Assembly (NCBI RefSeq): GCF_004011695.2
Contig: NC_082422.1
Location: 1,116,001-1,180,000, forward strand
Source of the DNA: Ascochyta rabiei
Lineage: Eukaryota > Ascomycota > Dothideomycetes > Pleosporales > Didymellaceae
Reading direction: 5' to 3'
DNA: 64,000 bases
The first letter of the stretch is position 1. Each line of letters begins with the position of its first letter. Positions 54,768 through 64,000 of this stretch are shown in pieces. The notes under the pieces are model-generated. The model had not been told where the DNA came from. It searched no databases and saw nothing but the letters and a program-made list of their open reading frames with translations. The position numbers and the translations under genes are program-made.

Positions 54768-57026
54768 CTATATACAGAAATCACGAATCGTTGCTACAAG
54801 CACATCAGTGACTTCCTGGATACTTGAAGCACTGATCCATTCTTGCTTGGCGTGAACACCTTCGCCTTTGGGTTCATACACGATGGAAGGTATGCCGGCT
54901 TTGTTCAAGAGGCCAGCATCGCACCAGAACCCTCTTCCTACAGGAGATGGGGCTTCGCCGAGTGTGTTTGACACAGACGAGACAAAAGACTTCAAAAATG
55001 GGTTGTCATCTGCCAGCCCAGATGGAGGCCGCGAGAAGGTAATGCGGGGTTTGTTGTACTTGAAGTCGGGGACTTCGCTCGCGATTTTACTCAGCATCTT
55101 TTCGAGGTCGACTGTGATAGATTCGGACGATTGAGATGGCACCGTGCGGAACTCGACTGTAAGTGTGCACAAGGTAGGGTAGCTGGATGGTTCCTCGCCG
55201 CCGATAATGCGTCCACCATGTAGTGAGGCTTGTCCCAGTCGAGGCTCTGAGGGCATCGTTTTCGCATACTTCAAGAGTGATGTTTGCAAGTACCCAGATA
55301 ACAGAATCGCGTCTACGCCTTCTTCCGGTAGAGGGCCATGCCCCGCAACTCCAATTACATCGATCTCGAACCAAACAAAGCCTTTGTGACTCGTCACAAT
55401 GTCTTGTAGCGTTGGCTCTGTAACAATGGCTCCATCTGCTCTCCATCCAGCTTCCAGTACAGCTTCTGTACCCTTGGAAAGATTCTCTTCATCAGAAACG
55501 GCGGCAAGAATCACATCACCCGCTAGTGGAGTTTGGGAGGCCGAAAGCTTGGCCATTGCTGCCATACCAGCAGCGACGCCTGCCTTCATATCCAGACAAA
55601 CTCGGCCATAGATACGATCTCCTTCCAAAGTTCCACCCAATGGGTTGCCTGAAGTGTACGTGGATAGACTCACCGTGTCTATATGTCCGTTCACCATTAG
55701 ATTCTTTCCGCCTCCAGAGCCACGAAGGACGCCAACGATGGAAGGTCTTCCGGGCTGGGCTTCGACCCAGTGTGCCTCCATACCTCGATGTTGAAGCCAT
55801 GCACTGATGTAGTTGGCTATCGAAGTCTCTCCTGCACCAGAAGCTTCGGACAAATCGGGGTTGGACGAGTCGATAGTCGTCAAAATTTGGGTCAGCTCGA
55901 CAGGACTATCGCTGGAAACATCCAATGGCGTTTCGTACTCGCGCAAGCCTTCGGTACTAAGGATAACTACCACAGTATCTTCGGTGAGCCACGCCGGACG
56001 ATGAGAAGATTTTGCGAGTCGCCACAACGCTGCGAGAGCCGCTCCACCACATGGACCGCTGTTGACTGATCTCCCTGCAAGATACTGGATGGCTTGATGC
56101 GATTCGAAATCTGAGATGGTGGCGCTCGCATCGACACCAGTCTGCAAGTCCTTGAAGACGGTTGACGAAAGGGTGCCGCAGTTCATGCCTTCCATCGTCG
56201 TCTTCGTAGTGATCACTGGCGTTGGTTGGCCAGCTACCAAGCTTTTGTACAGACATGCTGCAGTGTCAGGTTCGGCGGACATGACAGCGCATTGCCGGTC
56301 CTTGGATTTGCAATGACGTGCGACGGCATGAGCCAGAGATCCAACACCCACAGGAGTGACAACAAGACCTGCCTTGAGACTCTGCTCCTTTAGCTGCTCC
56401 TCGATCTCTGATAACAAAGTCGAGTAACCCTCGACAATCCACTTCGGAATGTCTTCGTAACCTTCAAAAGCTGTGTCTTGGACGAAGAGACCGCACTGAC
56501 TTGCGCTCGCCTCGTCCCATGCTTCTCCCATAGCACCATCGTAGTCTTTTTTGGAGACAGTGACCTTCGCCCCTTCTGATGAGATGAGACGAATTGCCTC
56601 TGCATTGACTGTGCGGGGAACATAAATACGAGCTTGTATACCCAGGATCCTTGCCATCGCAGCTAGGGCTCGGCCGTGATTACCTGCACTGGCAGTAAAG
56701 AGAATAATACCCTCTTTCTGTGCAGCTTGTGCAATCTTCTCGAGGGGCGAGTCGGTGGGAATGCCGGTTCTATCTATGATGGCACGACAAGATCCCCATG
56801 ATGCTCCGAGTATCTTGAATGCCGGAAGCCCAAGGCGGCTGCTCTCATCTTTTACAAAGACATATTTAGCTTTCAATACTTTCGCTAATTCATCGAGCGA
56901 TATGAGTGGTGTCCGCTCAAAGTTGGGAAGTTGTTGGTGGAATTGGCGCACGACAGATAGATCTGCGTCAACCTGGATTGGGCCAGTCTTTTCATTGAAA
57001 TGGAGCGGTCTTCGCGATTGAGACAT
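54768..57026 (-). CDS. Diaminopropionate ammonia-lyase-like / M20 deacylase fusion
   Basis: Single exon, 752 residues, start ATG 57026. Residues 1-390 form a fold-type II PLP enzyme of the diaminopropionate ammonia-lyase kind: the PLP lysine in GLPAFKILGASWG (Lys71), phosphate/Asn loop TASAGNHGRALA, the glycine-rich VVTPVGVGSLAHA, and GPCGGAALAALW. Residues of about 390-752 form an M20 metallopeptidase/deacylase: VNGHIDTVS (His and Asp ligands), GRVCLDMKAG, the catalytic SDEENLSKG, TEPT, and a C-terminal GVHAKQEW His. A dimerisation-type insert is present (GVAGHGPLPEEG). In E. coli ygeX (this lyase) and ygeY (an M20 protein) are adjacent genes, so fusion here suggests two consecutive steps: removing an acyl group, then releasing pyruvate and ammonia from the diamino acid. 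The true substrate is unknown. All visible catalytic residues are intact. Confidence 0.88.
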   Translation of the reverse strand: MSQSRRPLHFNEKTGPIQVDADLSVVRQFHQQLPNFERTPLISLDELAKVLKAKYVFVKDESSRLGLPAFKILGASWGSCRAIIDRTGIPTDSPLEKIAQAAQKEGIILFTASAGNHGRALAAMARILGIQARIYVPRTVNAEAIRLISSEGAKVTVSKKDYDGAMGEAWDEASASQCGLFVQDTAFEGYEDIPKWIVEGYSTLLSEIEEQLKEQSLKAGLVVTPVGVGSLAHAVARHCKSKDRQCAVMSAEPDTAACLYKSLVAGQPTPVITTKTTMEGMNCGTLSSTVFKDLQTGVDASATISDFESHQAIQYLAGRSVNSGPCGGAALAALWRLAKSSHRPAWLTEDTVVVILSTEGLREYETPLDVSSDSPVELTQILTTIDSSNPDLSEASGAGETSIANYISAWLQHRGMEAHWVEAQPGRPSIVGVLRGSGGGKNLMVNGHIDTVSLSTYTSGNPLGGTLEGDRIYGRVCLDMKAGVAAGMAAMAKLSASQTPLAGDVILAAVSDEENLSKGTEAVLEAGWRADGAIVTEPTLQDIVTSHKGFVWFEIDVIGVAGHGPLPEEGVDAILLSGYLQTSLLKYAKTMPSEPRLGQASLHGGRIIGGEEPSSYPTLCTLTVEFRTVPSQSSESITVDLEKMLSKIASEVPDFKYNKPRITFSRPPSGLADDNPFLKSFVSSVSNTLGEAPSPVGRGFWCDAGLLNKAGIPSIVYEPKGEGVHAKQEWISASSIQEVTDVLVATIRDFCI

Positions 57027-57769
57027 GATGAAAGTTGTGAATGCTGTGTGCTGTTCGAAGCCTTGAAAGCCGAATGTGGTTGAGTTTATGGTAGGGTAAC
57101 TTCTCACAAAGTTCCAAGTGCCCTTGCAGGTTGTCCGTCGGGAAACTCGACGACTTCTGGAACACAAAAAACACTCCAGGAACCACGAATGGTACGTACG
57201 AAGCGCACAACACAAATACGAGTGGATAGCATAAAGGCGGTGCCCTATTGTATCTGATGAACCATCGCTACTAGCGTAACAGGTTACAATAGGTAACACT
57301 CTTCGGTTGTTTTGAACTGACAAAACACGTTTGGAAGCCGCAGCAATACATTCAGGTCTTGCAACCATACAGTGCAGAATAGCTAGTATATGTCGCACAG
57401 AACGACCCCTCCGCAAACGAAGTTGCCTGATGAGGAAACTTTAGGATCTTCGCAGCAGTGGCGCAAGACAGTTCGTTAATACACAAGTGGGACAAATCCG
57501 AAATATCTCCGTAAAGGAAGCATCTATTCAAGCGGATGAAAGCGATCAGTGCAATATGTTGGATACACATCATTCCACATACCAAACCAGTACAGGTCAC
57601 CGGTAGCAACATTGCATTGCTGCATTTCGAATGGACGCTTGCTAGACAGCTCAAGAATACTTTTTTTTAGCGTGATCTGGTCATTGAAATTTCCATGAAC
57701 GTAGTATGATGGTGTCTCGAAGCTTAAGTGCTTGAAACTTAGTAGAAGCGAGACTGTAATTGTCGACCT
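57027..57769. other. Spacer between fusion enzyme and MFS transporter
   Basis: 5' flank of the fusion gene and 3' flank of the MFS gene on the same strand. An open frame continues upstream of the fusion ATG to 57416 but is Cys/Arg/His-rich and not homologous, so it is taken as leader. No other gene is seen. Confidence 0.5.
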
Positions 57770-59278
57770 CTAGCAAACCGTCCTCCAATCTCGGCCCCAT
57801 CCTACGATTCTTGCTACCAAAAAAATGGCAAACGCTGCGAGATAGAGGCTGCCAGCGAATATTATCAAGCCCGTATAATCGCCGCCGCAGCGCTCGAGAA
57901 CAGCGCCTGCAGCAGGAATGCCGATCAAAGCAGCGAAACTGGCAATGGAAAACGTGGTGCCGTTTCTCTTCCCGTAATCCTCGATCTTACAGACTGCGCC
58001 AACACAGACAGGTGTCAAACTGATACCAGTTCCAGACCAAAATCCAAAGACAATGGCGAACGCAGTGATCGCCGCCTCGTTCCGTGCAGCAGTCAGCCAC
58101 AAAGCGAAGATCAGAGTAGCACAAGTTAAAGATGTGGCGAGCATGGTGTTGAAGACACCAAAGCGGTCGGCGACGTATCCAGGGAGAGCGCGTCCAGGAA
58201 TAGCACCGACATTGAGAAGGGCGCTGATAAGGTAGGCCCTCTGTCGTTCGACTCCGGCATAGATGGCATACAACGAGATGAAGGAGTATGGGACAAAGAC
58301 GGCAAACTCCACCAGGAATACAGCGAGAGTTGTGAGCGCGTATTTTGTGTCCTTGAGTGCTTTGAGATCGATAGACGCACCGGCGTGCTTGTTGTTCGGA
58401 AGCCGCTTCTTCAAGAGTAGGCAGGCAATGACGCACATGACAAGGCATACAAAACCGACAATGCGTATGGTCCAAGGGAAGCCGACAATCGGAGCAAGGT
58501 AGAGGATCAGAAGAGGGAAAATGACTCCTCCAAGACCTCCAGCTGTGCAAGCGATCCCAATGGCCAGAGCTCGACGCTTGCTGAACCAGTGACCTACCGC
58601 AGACACGGCAGGCGTGAATAATAGACAAGCTGACGAACCACCAAGCACACCAAAGGATAGGAGTAGCTGATAGTATTCTGGATTAATGTCAGCTGCGGGA
58701 TCTTTCGTCAGTTGAATAAAATTGAACCATACCGGTGGAGACGCTCATGCACATAATGGCAGTAACAATGCCAATGCTACCAGGGACGATCAAGTATCTG
58801 ATGTCATGGGCATCGAAGATGGGCCCTTGAACGGTAGATTAGCATTGTCGAGAGAAGATCACAACACGAATTGACGTTACTTACCAACCTGTGCGCCACC
58901 AATGTACAGGAAAAACGCGTATGCACTGAAAATCCAGCCAATGCTCGATTCAGAATAGCCATGCAACTGGTTTTCGGACACCCAGGCCTGGAGGACACCA
59001 ACGGTATTCAGCAAGCCCATGGATGGTATCATGGCACACCATGCGCCGAGCACAACAAGCCAGGCCGTGGCACCTCCCTCAGGGTAATCTTCTTCGTCAC
59101 CATCGTACTGAAGAGACTCTAGTTGGTCGTTGCGCGTATAGTTCGACCCAGTGTCAGACTTTGTTCCGATGTGGATAGGAGTCACCGCCTGGGATGTAAC
59201 GCCGTCTGTTGGTGGTGGCATTGAAAGAGACGTGATACGAGGAAATGTCTGGAGTGGAGGCGTCTTCACTGAAGACAT
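57770..59278 (-). CDS. MFS transporter, monocarboxylate (MCT)-like
   Basis: Three exons, complement(57770-58677, 58733-58825, 58885-59278), introns of 55 and 59 bp, 464 residues. A 75-residue polar N-terminal tail precedes the signature of fungal MCH/MCT carriers, DYPEGGATAWLVVLGAWCAM, which begins helix 1. There are about twelve membrane helices. The small second exon (VGPIFDAHDIRYLIVPGS) is conserved in the family, and GVLGGSSACLLFTPAVSAVGHWF and KRRALAIGIACTAGGLGGVIFP follow. Members move monocarboxylates, riboflavin or other organic acids across membranes; the substrate cannot be read from sequence. It lies head-to-tail upstream of the lyase-deacylase fusion on the same strand, so uptake of that enzyme's substrate is a reasonable guess. 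All joints stay in frame. Confidence 0.9.
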
Positions 59279-60399
59279 TTCAAGCTCAGACACAACGAAC
59301 GCAATTTGACAGATGCTGTCCAATGCGATTGTGCGACTCGAGATGATGAAGGGAGTTGCGCAACAGCCTCGCCAACAAACCCACTCTCAACGTTTGTTTT
59401 CTTCAATGGCGGCATCGCTGAGTCCGGGGTTTTCATCAAGGTCCATGCGTCGAGTCAGGTACCAATGGGTACTCACTACAACGCGGACTTCCCCGACGGC
59501 AGATCGCTTCGTCCAATGACAGCCGTGTTTGCCTAGAGGCATCATGCCAGGGCGTGCAATGCCTCCTCTGGATCCCCCTATATTACGTTTCTTCACGAGC
59601 TTTTCTGACACCACTGGCTCGGGTCTCTGGGGGTAGCACAGAGACTATGGTCTCTTCGAGCAGGAGCGAAGACTCGGCTGCCGAAAGTCTTGGTATGTGT
59701 TGACGTCCGTCGAGAACACAGTTTTCTGCCGGTGAGCGGAGTTGTCGCTTCACCTGCGATTGGTTGTCGCAACGCCACACATTAGTTGAGCCACGCTTCG
59801 TCCCGACCTAACCACTTCCAGTCGCGCTATCGAACTAACCGTTCTTGCTTTGCTGTTGACATCTCGTCCCTCCTCAAGAGCATGCATCGTCCAAGTGGTG
59901 TTTTCCTGTCTGCGCCGCAAAGGAGAAGCTCCCAATCAGGCCGTTCAGCGACCACCAAAGACCTATGCTTTAGGTGGAAATGAATCGAAGTACCAGAAAA
60001 ATCGGGACCAACATCTGCGCGCGTGCAATCAGGATGAAAGGCGAACAGCAAAAGTAGCTCCATCAAGCGACTTCCGTTATTACCGAGACGAAGCACCTTG
60101 TAGTCTAAATTTGGAGAAAAACTAGTCGACATAGAGCACCGCGGCGGGTTGAAGGAAGGCAGGCAGGTAGATGGGAAAACAGCTCGTGAGGATGTCGAGT
60201 TGTCAACAGCGGCAGATCACCCGAAGAGTGCATGGCGTCCGAGAGCATTGCGATCGTACCACAACGTCGATATCATCTGCAATGCTCTGCCATTCTCCTA
60301 TGATTCGTGATTGCACATGTCTCAGTTTATAGGACCTTGCTGATGGCGAGTGAATGTAGCGACGAGCTATCTGCTGTCGTCACCAGGCTTTGCCATTAT
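59279..60399. other. Intergenic, one weak minus-strand frame
   Basis: A 101-codon frame at 59827-60132 (minus) begins with a good ATG and is Leu/Arg-rich, but no domain, signal or splice context supports it. The rest holds promoter sequence for the MFS gene and the 3' flank of the next gene. Confidence 0.35.
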
Positions 60400-61395
60400 T
60401 TATCTTGATAATGCAATCATGGCCGGAGGATCCGCTTTCTCATCCAGCACACCTGCTTTCTTTAAGATATTCACTGTCTTATCAACAATCTTTTGGTCCA
60501 CGCCTCTTACATCCTTGGCAAATTGTACCGTCTTCAGCCATTCCCGTGCGTCTTCCTCTGAGTAGTCCAGCTTTGTGCTGATATACTGTACAGCCTCCTC
60601 TTGGTTCTCCTCGAAGTGCTTCACACCCTTGTTGATTTTCTCCAGCGTGTCTTCCAGCTCTTTCTTAAGTGGTGGCGAACTAGCATTGGCGCCGTGACTC
60701 CAGTTCTCCGGGTTCAGCAGCGCATTGGCGGCGACGATCTTCCAGCTCGACCATGGTGTGTAGATCTCGCCGACGCGCTTGATTGAACCGTTGTCGTAGT
60801 ACCGCTTTGATGTAAAGTGCTCCCACATGAAGAAGTCCGCCGTTTTGTCGTTGACACCGTCCCTCAGGTTGGAAAAAGTATTCAGCACTTCGACTGGAAA
60901 TGGCGTTTCGCCTGTCTGGAGCCAGCCTTGCTGGTCTGCCAATACGAAGCTCATAACATAGCTTCCACTCCCAATCCTGCTCACACCCACTCTCTTGCCC
61001 TTCAGATCTTCTATGCTCTTGACGTCGTCCCTCGAGGTACCGCTGGAAATGGCCCAGCACAACGGTGTCTCAACATATGTGCCCACGATCCTAAAGCCAG
61101 CGTCTTTCTTTGCAGCCTGCCCCTTGCCCAAGGCGGCGATCCATCCTTCTGTTAGACCGACACTAACGTCGATCTCATTGTTCTGCAACGCAGTGACCAT
61201 GTGCCCCGTGCCGGAGGGGAAAGGCAGAAGTTTTGAGTCGAGGCCATAGTGTTTCTTGGCAAACTCGAGTGGTGTTGAGAAGTGCTCTGGAACGAAGCCT
61301 ATACGCAACGGTGCCATTGCTGTGGTTTGCGTAGAAAAGGCGCGCGTGTAGAGGGTTGGTGATGGAAAGCGCGCAGTGCGCAGTATTCGGAGCAT
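60400..61395 (-). CDS. Periplasmic-binding-protein-fold (Ca3427/NMT1-like) protein, likely mitochondrial
   Basis: Single exon, 331 residues, start ATG 61395. The first 26 residues are Arg/Ser/Thr-rich with no acids (LRILRTARFPSPTLYTRAF), a probable mitochondrial targeting signal; a second Met at residue 27 (61317) would give the bare domain. The body is a type II solute-binding fold like bacterial NMT1/TauA proteins: LRIGFVPEHFSTPLEFAKKHYGL, LPFPSGTGHMVTALQNNEIDVSVGLTEGW, LKGKRVGVSRIGSGSYVMSFVL. The Candida protein Ca3427 defines this eukaryotic branch, whose ligand and role remain uncertain. Fungi lack ABC importers of the matching type, so a stand-alone binding or enzyme role is likely. It lies between the transporter/lyase block and a monooxygenase. 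Confidence 0.83.
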   Translation of the reverse strand: MLRILRTARFPSPTLYTRAFSTQTTAMAPLRIGFVPEHFSTPLEFAKKHYGLDSKLLPFPSGTGHMVTALQNNEIDVSVGLTEGWIAALGKGQAAKKDAGFRIVGTYVETPLCWAISSGTSRDDVKSIEDLKGKRVGVSRIGSGSYVMSFVLADQQGWLQTGETPFPVEVLNTFSNLRDGVNDKTADFFMWEHFTSKRYYDNGSIKRVGEIYTPWSSWKIVAANALLNPENWSHGANASSPPLKKELEDTLEKINKGVKHFEENQEEAVQYISTKLDYSEEDAREWLKTVQFAKDVRGVDQKIVDKTVNILKKAGVLDEKADPPAMIALSR

Positions 61396-61728
61396 CGGGG
61401 TAGGTATCGGACGGAAGTCAAATGCACACGTGTGAAAGACCAGCTCTCAGTCGTTTCGGTGGTGTTTGGAGTGGTTGAACGAAGCTCAAAGTCGAGACGC
61501 GCCGGTGACGTCGGGTTTGTGCTTTCCTCATTGAGTAAAAAGCTTTGACCAGTCCCCACTCGTTCCGAAGGCCTGTTCCGATCCATGCCGACCATCGCTC
61601 ACCCATGCCACCTCCCTTGGCGTTGAAGTGGGAATTTAATTCATGGTCGACTTTTCTGCCTCTGCTTCCATGTTTTGTATTTTTGTGATACCCTAGACTT
61701 TATCGCCGTCGAGACTCTTTCTTCCGTA
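61396..61728. promoter_or_regulatory. Divergent promoter, binding-fold gene / FMO gene
   Basis: 333 bp separate the two start codons, short enough that the promoters must be adjacent or shared. A GC-poor T-rich stretch lies near 61640-61690. No known operator was recognised. Confidence 0.45.
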
Positions 61729-63312
61729 ATGGGAAATCTCGAATCTCCGTCATCGAGCATGTTGCCATTACGGGCGAAGTGCATAGCCGTGATAGGCGCA
61801 GGTCCATCCGGACTGGCAGCAGTGAAGTGTGTGCTCCAGCGGATTTCTCAATAACTGACTGACCGAGTCAGATATCTGCGTGCCGAGAAGGCCTTCTCGA
61901 AGATTGTCTTGTTCGAGCAGCGCACGAGAGATGGCGGCATCTGGAACTACACTTCTGAGGAAAGAGATGAGGACCTATTCACAGTGCCCCAGACGAACCC
62001 TTCTGGGAAAAATCAAGAGCCCATCTGGAAGCAAGCGTTGACCAATGGCTCCACGAATAATAAATCTAACGGTGTAAATGGCGTTTCAAAAGACCCGGTT
62101 TTCGTATCTCCCATGTACGAGAGACTCGAGACGAACATACCGCGAGGGTTAATGGGGTTTAAAAACCACGACTGGCCTCAAGATAGCCAGCTCTTCCCAA
62201 AGCACCAGACCGTACTCAAATACATCGAAGACTACGGCAGGGATGTTCAAGACACGGTTCGCTACAGCGCGCAGATAACAGATGTCACCCCAACATGCGA
62301 CGATCCCACCAGCTCATGGTCCGTAACCTCTCGCAATCTGAAAACCACCATTACGACTACAGAGACATACGATGCTGTCATAGTGGCAAATGGGCATTTC
62401 ATCACACCCTACATTCCGGACATCAGTAACATCGCGGACTGGAACGAGGCCCACCCGGGCCTGATCTCGCACTCAAAGTACTATCGTCGACCAGAGGAAT
62501 TTGCTGGGAAGAAGGTGATCGTAGTGGGCAATTCAGCGTCGGGCGCAGACATATCCAACCAGATCGCCGACCACTGCACCCTCCCGCTTCTCTGGTCCAG
62601 CAAGTCGACGAATCTTTTCGTCAGCGCTACCCCAAACGACCCGCGGCGCCGTGAGCTGCCACCCATCAGATCCTTCCATGCCGCGACGCGGGGTGTGGAA
62701 TTTGAAGACGGTACGATTGAGAACGACATCGAGGCCATCGTCTTCGCAACGGGCTACTTCTACAGCCTCCCCTTCCTAGACACGGTCACCCCGCAGCCGA
62801 TCAGCGACGGGAGCCACGTCAACCACACATACAAGCACCTCTTCTACGCGCCGAAACCGACGCTCTCCTTCCTGGCGCTGCCGCAAAGAGTCATCCCCTT
62901 CCCCGTCGCCGAAGCCCAGGCCTCGGTCCTGGCCCGCGTATACTCCGGCCGCCTGACCCTCCCGCCGCGCTCAGAGATGGAGGAGTGGGAAGCAAACGCC
63001 AAAGCCGAATCCGGCGACGGGCGAGCCTTCCACCTCCTGCCTTTCCCCAGAGACGGGCAGTACATCAACGAGCTGGCAGATTGGGCTTCGAGTGCGCCTG
63101 TCAAAGACGGACTGGACAACGAAGGCCAGGGGATGCTGCCGCCGCGGTGGGGCGAGTGGGAGTTCTGGTGCCGCGAGAACTTCCCGGCTATCAGACAGGC
63201 GTTTGGCAAGCTGGGCGAGAAGCGGTTCGAGACGAGGACGCTGGAGGAAGTCGGGTTTAGCTTTGCAGAGTATAAGAAGGAAAAGGCGGAAGCAGACGGG
63301 AAACTGATTTGA
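61729..63312 (+). CDS. Flavin-containing monooxygenase (FMO family)
   Basis: Two exons, join(61729-61826, 61872-63312), 45-bp intron, 512 residues. The first exon carries the FAD-binding GAGPSG motif (VIGAGPSGLAAVK); the joint recreates KYLRAEKAF. The FMO fingerprint H-P-G-x-x-x-H-S-x-x-Y is at HPGLISHSKYY, immediately before the NADPH-binding GNSASG motif (VIVVGNSASGADIS). ATGYFYSLPFLD is the conserved FATGY block near the C-terminal part of the fold. FMOs insert oxygen on soft N or S atoms of small molecules using NADPH. The local context suggests nitrogen-compound catabolism, but that is inference. The start ATG 61729 gives a normal short N-terminus. All cofactor motifs are intact. Confidence 0.92.
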
Positions 63313-64000
63313 AATGGGACCAGGTCTCCGGAAAAGACACTACTCGTTTCGTTTCGTCGAGTGGAGTCGGAAAAAGTTTAGTGATGCGTTTTCCTTCTTC
63401 ACCGATCGTGCTCGTCTATCCTTTGTGGAACGCAAGGTTACTACAAGCGGGACCAGAAATCATGGTCGAGTCCGCGATGACGTGGCAGTGCTTTGCTTCA
63501 ACATCTCGACGCGCACTATGTTGAGTAAATCGGAAACGTGTGTGTAAAAGTATCGTACCGTCACCATCGACCCAACGCATCCCAACCCTAAATCGCTGGG
63601 ACTATCGGGTTGATTGTGCTCAGCGAATTAGCAATCGCAGTCAGGTTCAAGAAACGAAAAATTATCGGGGCCCTGAAGCAAGAGACACAGCGTCAGATTT
63701 TGTGTGATGTTACTTGGTGGGAGCTGCGGTCACTTGGAAAACTTTGAGTCAACCGTCGATATGTAACACACCGAGCAGCCAACATGTCTGCAACGTGCCA
63801 AGGTGCTCGACACAATCCAATCGCCCCTACGAAGGCGTGCAAGAATTTCTTTGGCCTTGGATTGGATCAGGTTGCCGGGAATCGTCTTTGAGTGTGTTGT
63901 GGAAAGTCTTTGTGCCCACTGAAGATCGTACCGTCTGACGAGTTGATACCCAGAAGGAATTCTGCTCAGCATGGGCTAGAAAACTCCTCTGAGTCATGAA
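63313..64000. other. Right-hand flank, no supported gene
   Basis: Only short overlapping frames. Nothing recognisable on either strand up to the window edge. Confidence 0.45.

Noticed and set aside
57027..57416. N-terminal extension of the fusion enzyme to 57416
   Set aside because: The sequence is Cys/His/Arg-rich and unlike the enzyme. The ATG at 57026 directly precedes the conserved start of the PLP domain.
59827..60132. 101-codon minus-strand frame
   Set aside because: Good ATG but no domain, signal, splice or composition evidence; kept only as a note in the intergenic entry.

Overview
The window is nuclear DNA of a filamentous ascomycete, most likely a dothideomycete of the Pleosporales type. 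The evidence is short spliceosomal introns (about 45-120 bp, GT-AG, CTAAC-like branch sites, one GC-AG), a tRNA-Gly with an anticodon-loop intron, a Zn2Cys6 regulator, a UstYa-family protein, PDR-type ABC and MFS transporters, pectin methylesterases, and an AT-rich block with a repeat-induced point mutation (RIP) look. The species cannot be named from the sequence alone.

Layout. 1-3.3 kb: AT-rich, RIP-like, non-coding. 4.8-21.5 kb: a dense housekeeping block with a small coiled protein, a PQ-loop membrane protein (Any1/SLC66A2-like), an AIG2-like cyclotransferase, a large Ulp2-type SUMO protease, a 4EHP-type eIF4E, protein phosphatase inhibitor 2, and a vacuolar aminopeptidase I (Ape1/Lap4-like). 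Many micro- and minisatellites sit in and between these genes. 21.5-31.3 kb: a sparser tract with tRNA-Gly(GCC), a secreted Asp-box repeat protein, and a 5 kb pectin methylesterase relic (three PME domains, the tail of a fourth, and a Ser/Thr stalk) broken by stops and frameshifts. 31.3-42.8 kb: a PDR ABC transporter, a secreted GDSL/CE16 esterase, and a divergent pair of a mitochondrial scramblase-family protein and tRNA endonuclease subunit SEN2.

42.9-54.0 kb is accessory. It holds a broken GMC oxidoreductase, a broken DHA-type MFS exporter, an intact Zn2Cys6 regulator (together the look of a dying metabolite cluster), then a UstYa-family protein next to a 66-residue secreted peptide with two Lys-Arg sites, and a broken sugar transporter. 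54.7-63.4 kb looks metabolic: a natural fusion of a diaminopropionate ammonia-lyase-like PLP enzyme to an M20 deacylase, an MCT-type transporter, a Ca3427-like substrate-binding-fold protein with a likely mitochondrial leader, and a flavin monooxygenase.

The two most interesting leads are the UstYa plus KR-peptide pair (possible RiPP locus) and the lyase-deacylase fusion with its neighbours (possible catabolic set for an acylated diamino acid). Both are inferences from motifs and context. Exon joints were placed by hand from splice signals and frame; first exons and start codons are the least certain parts.
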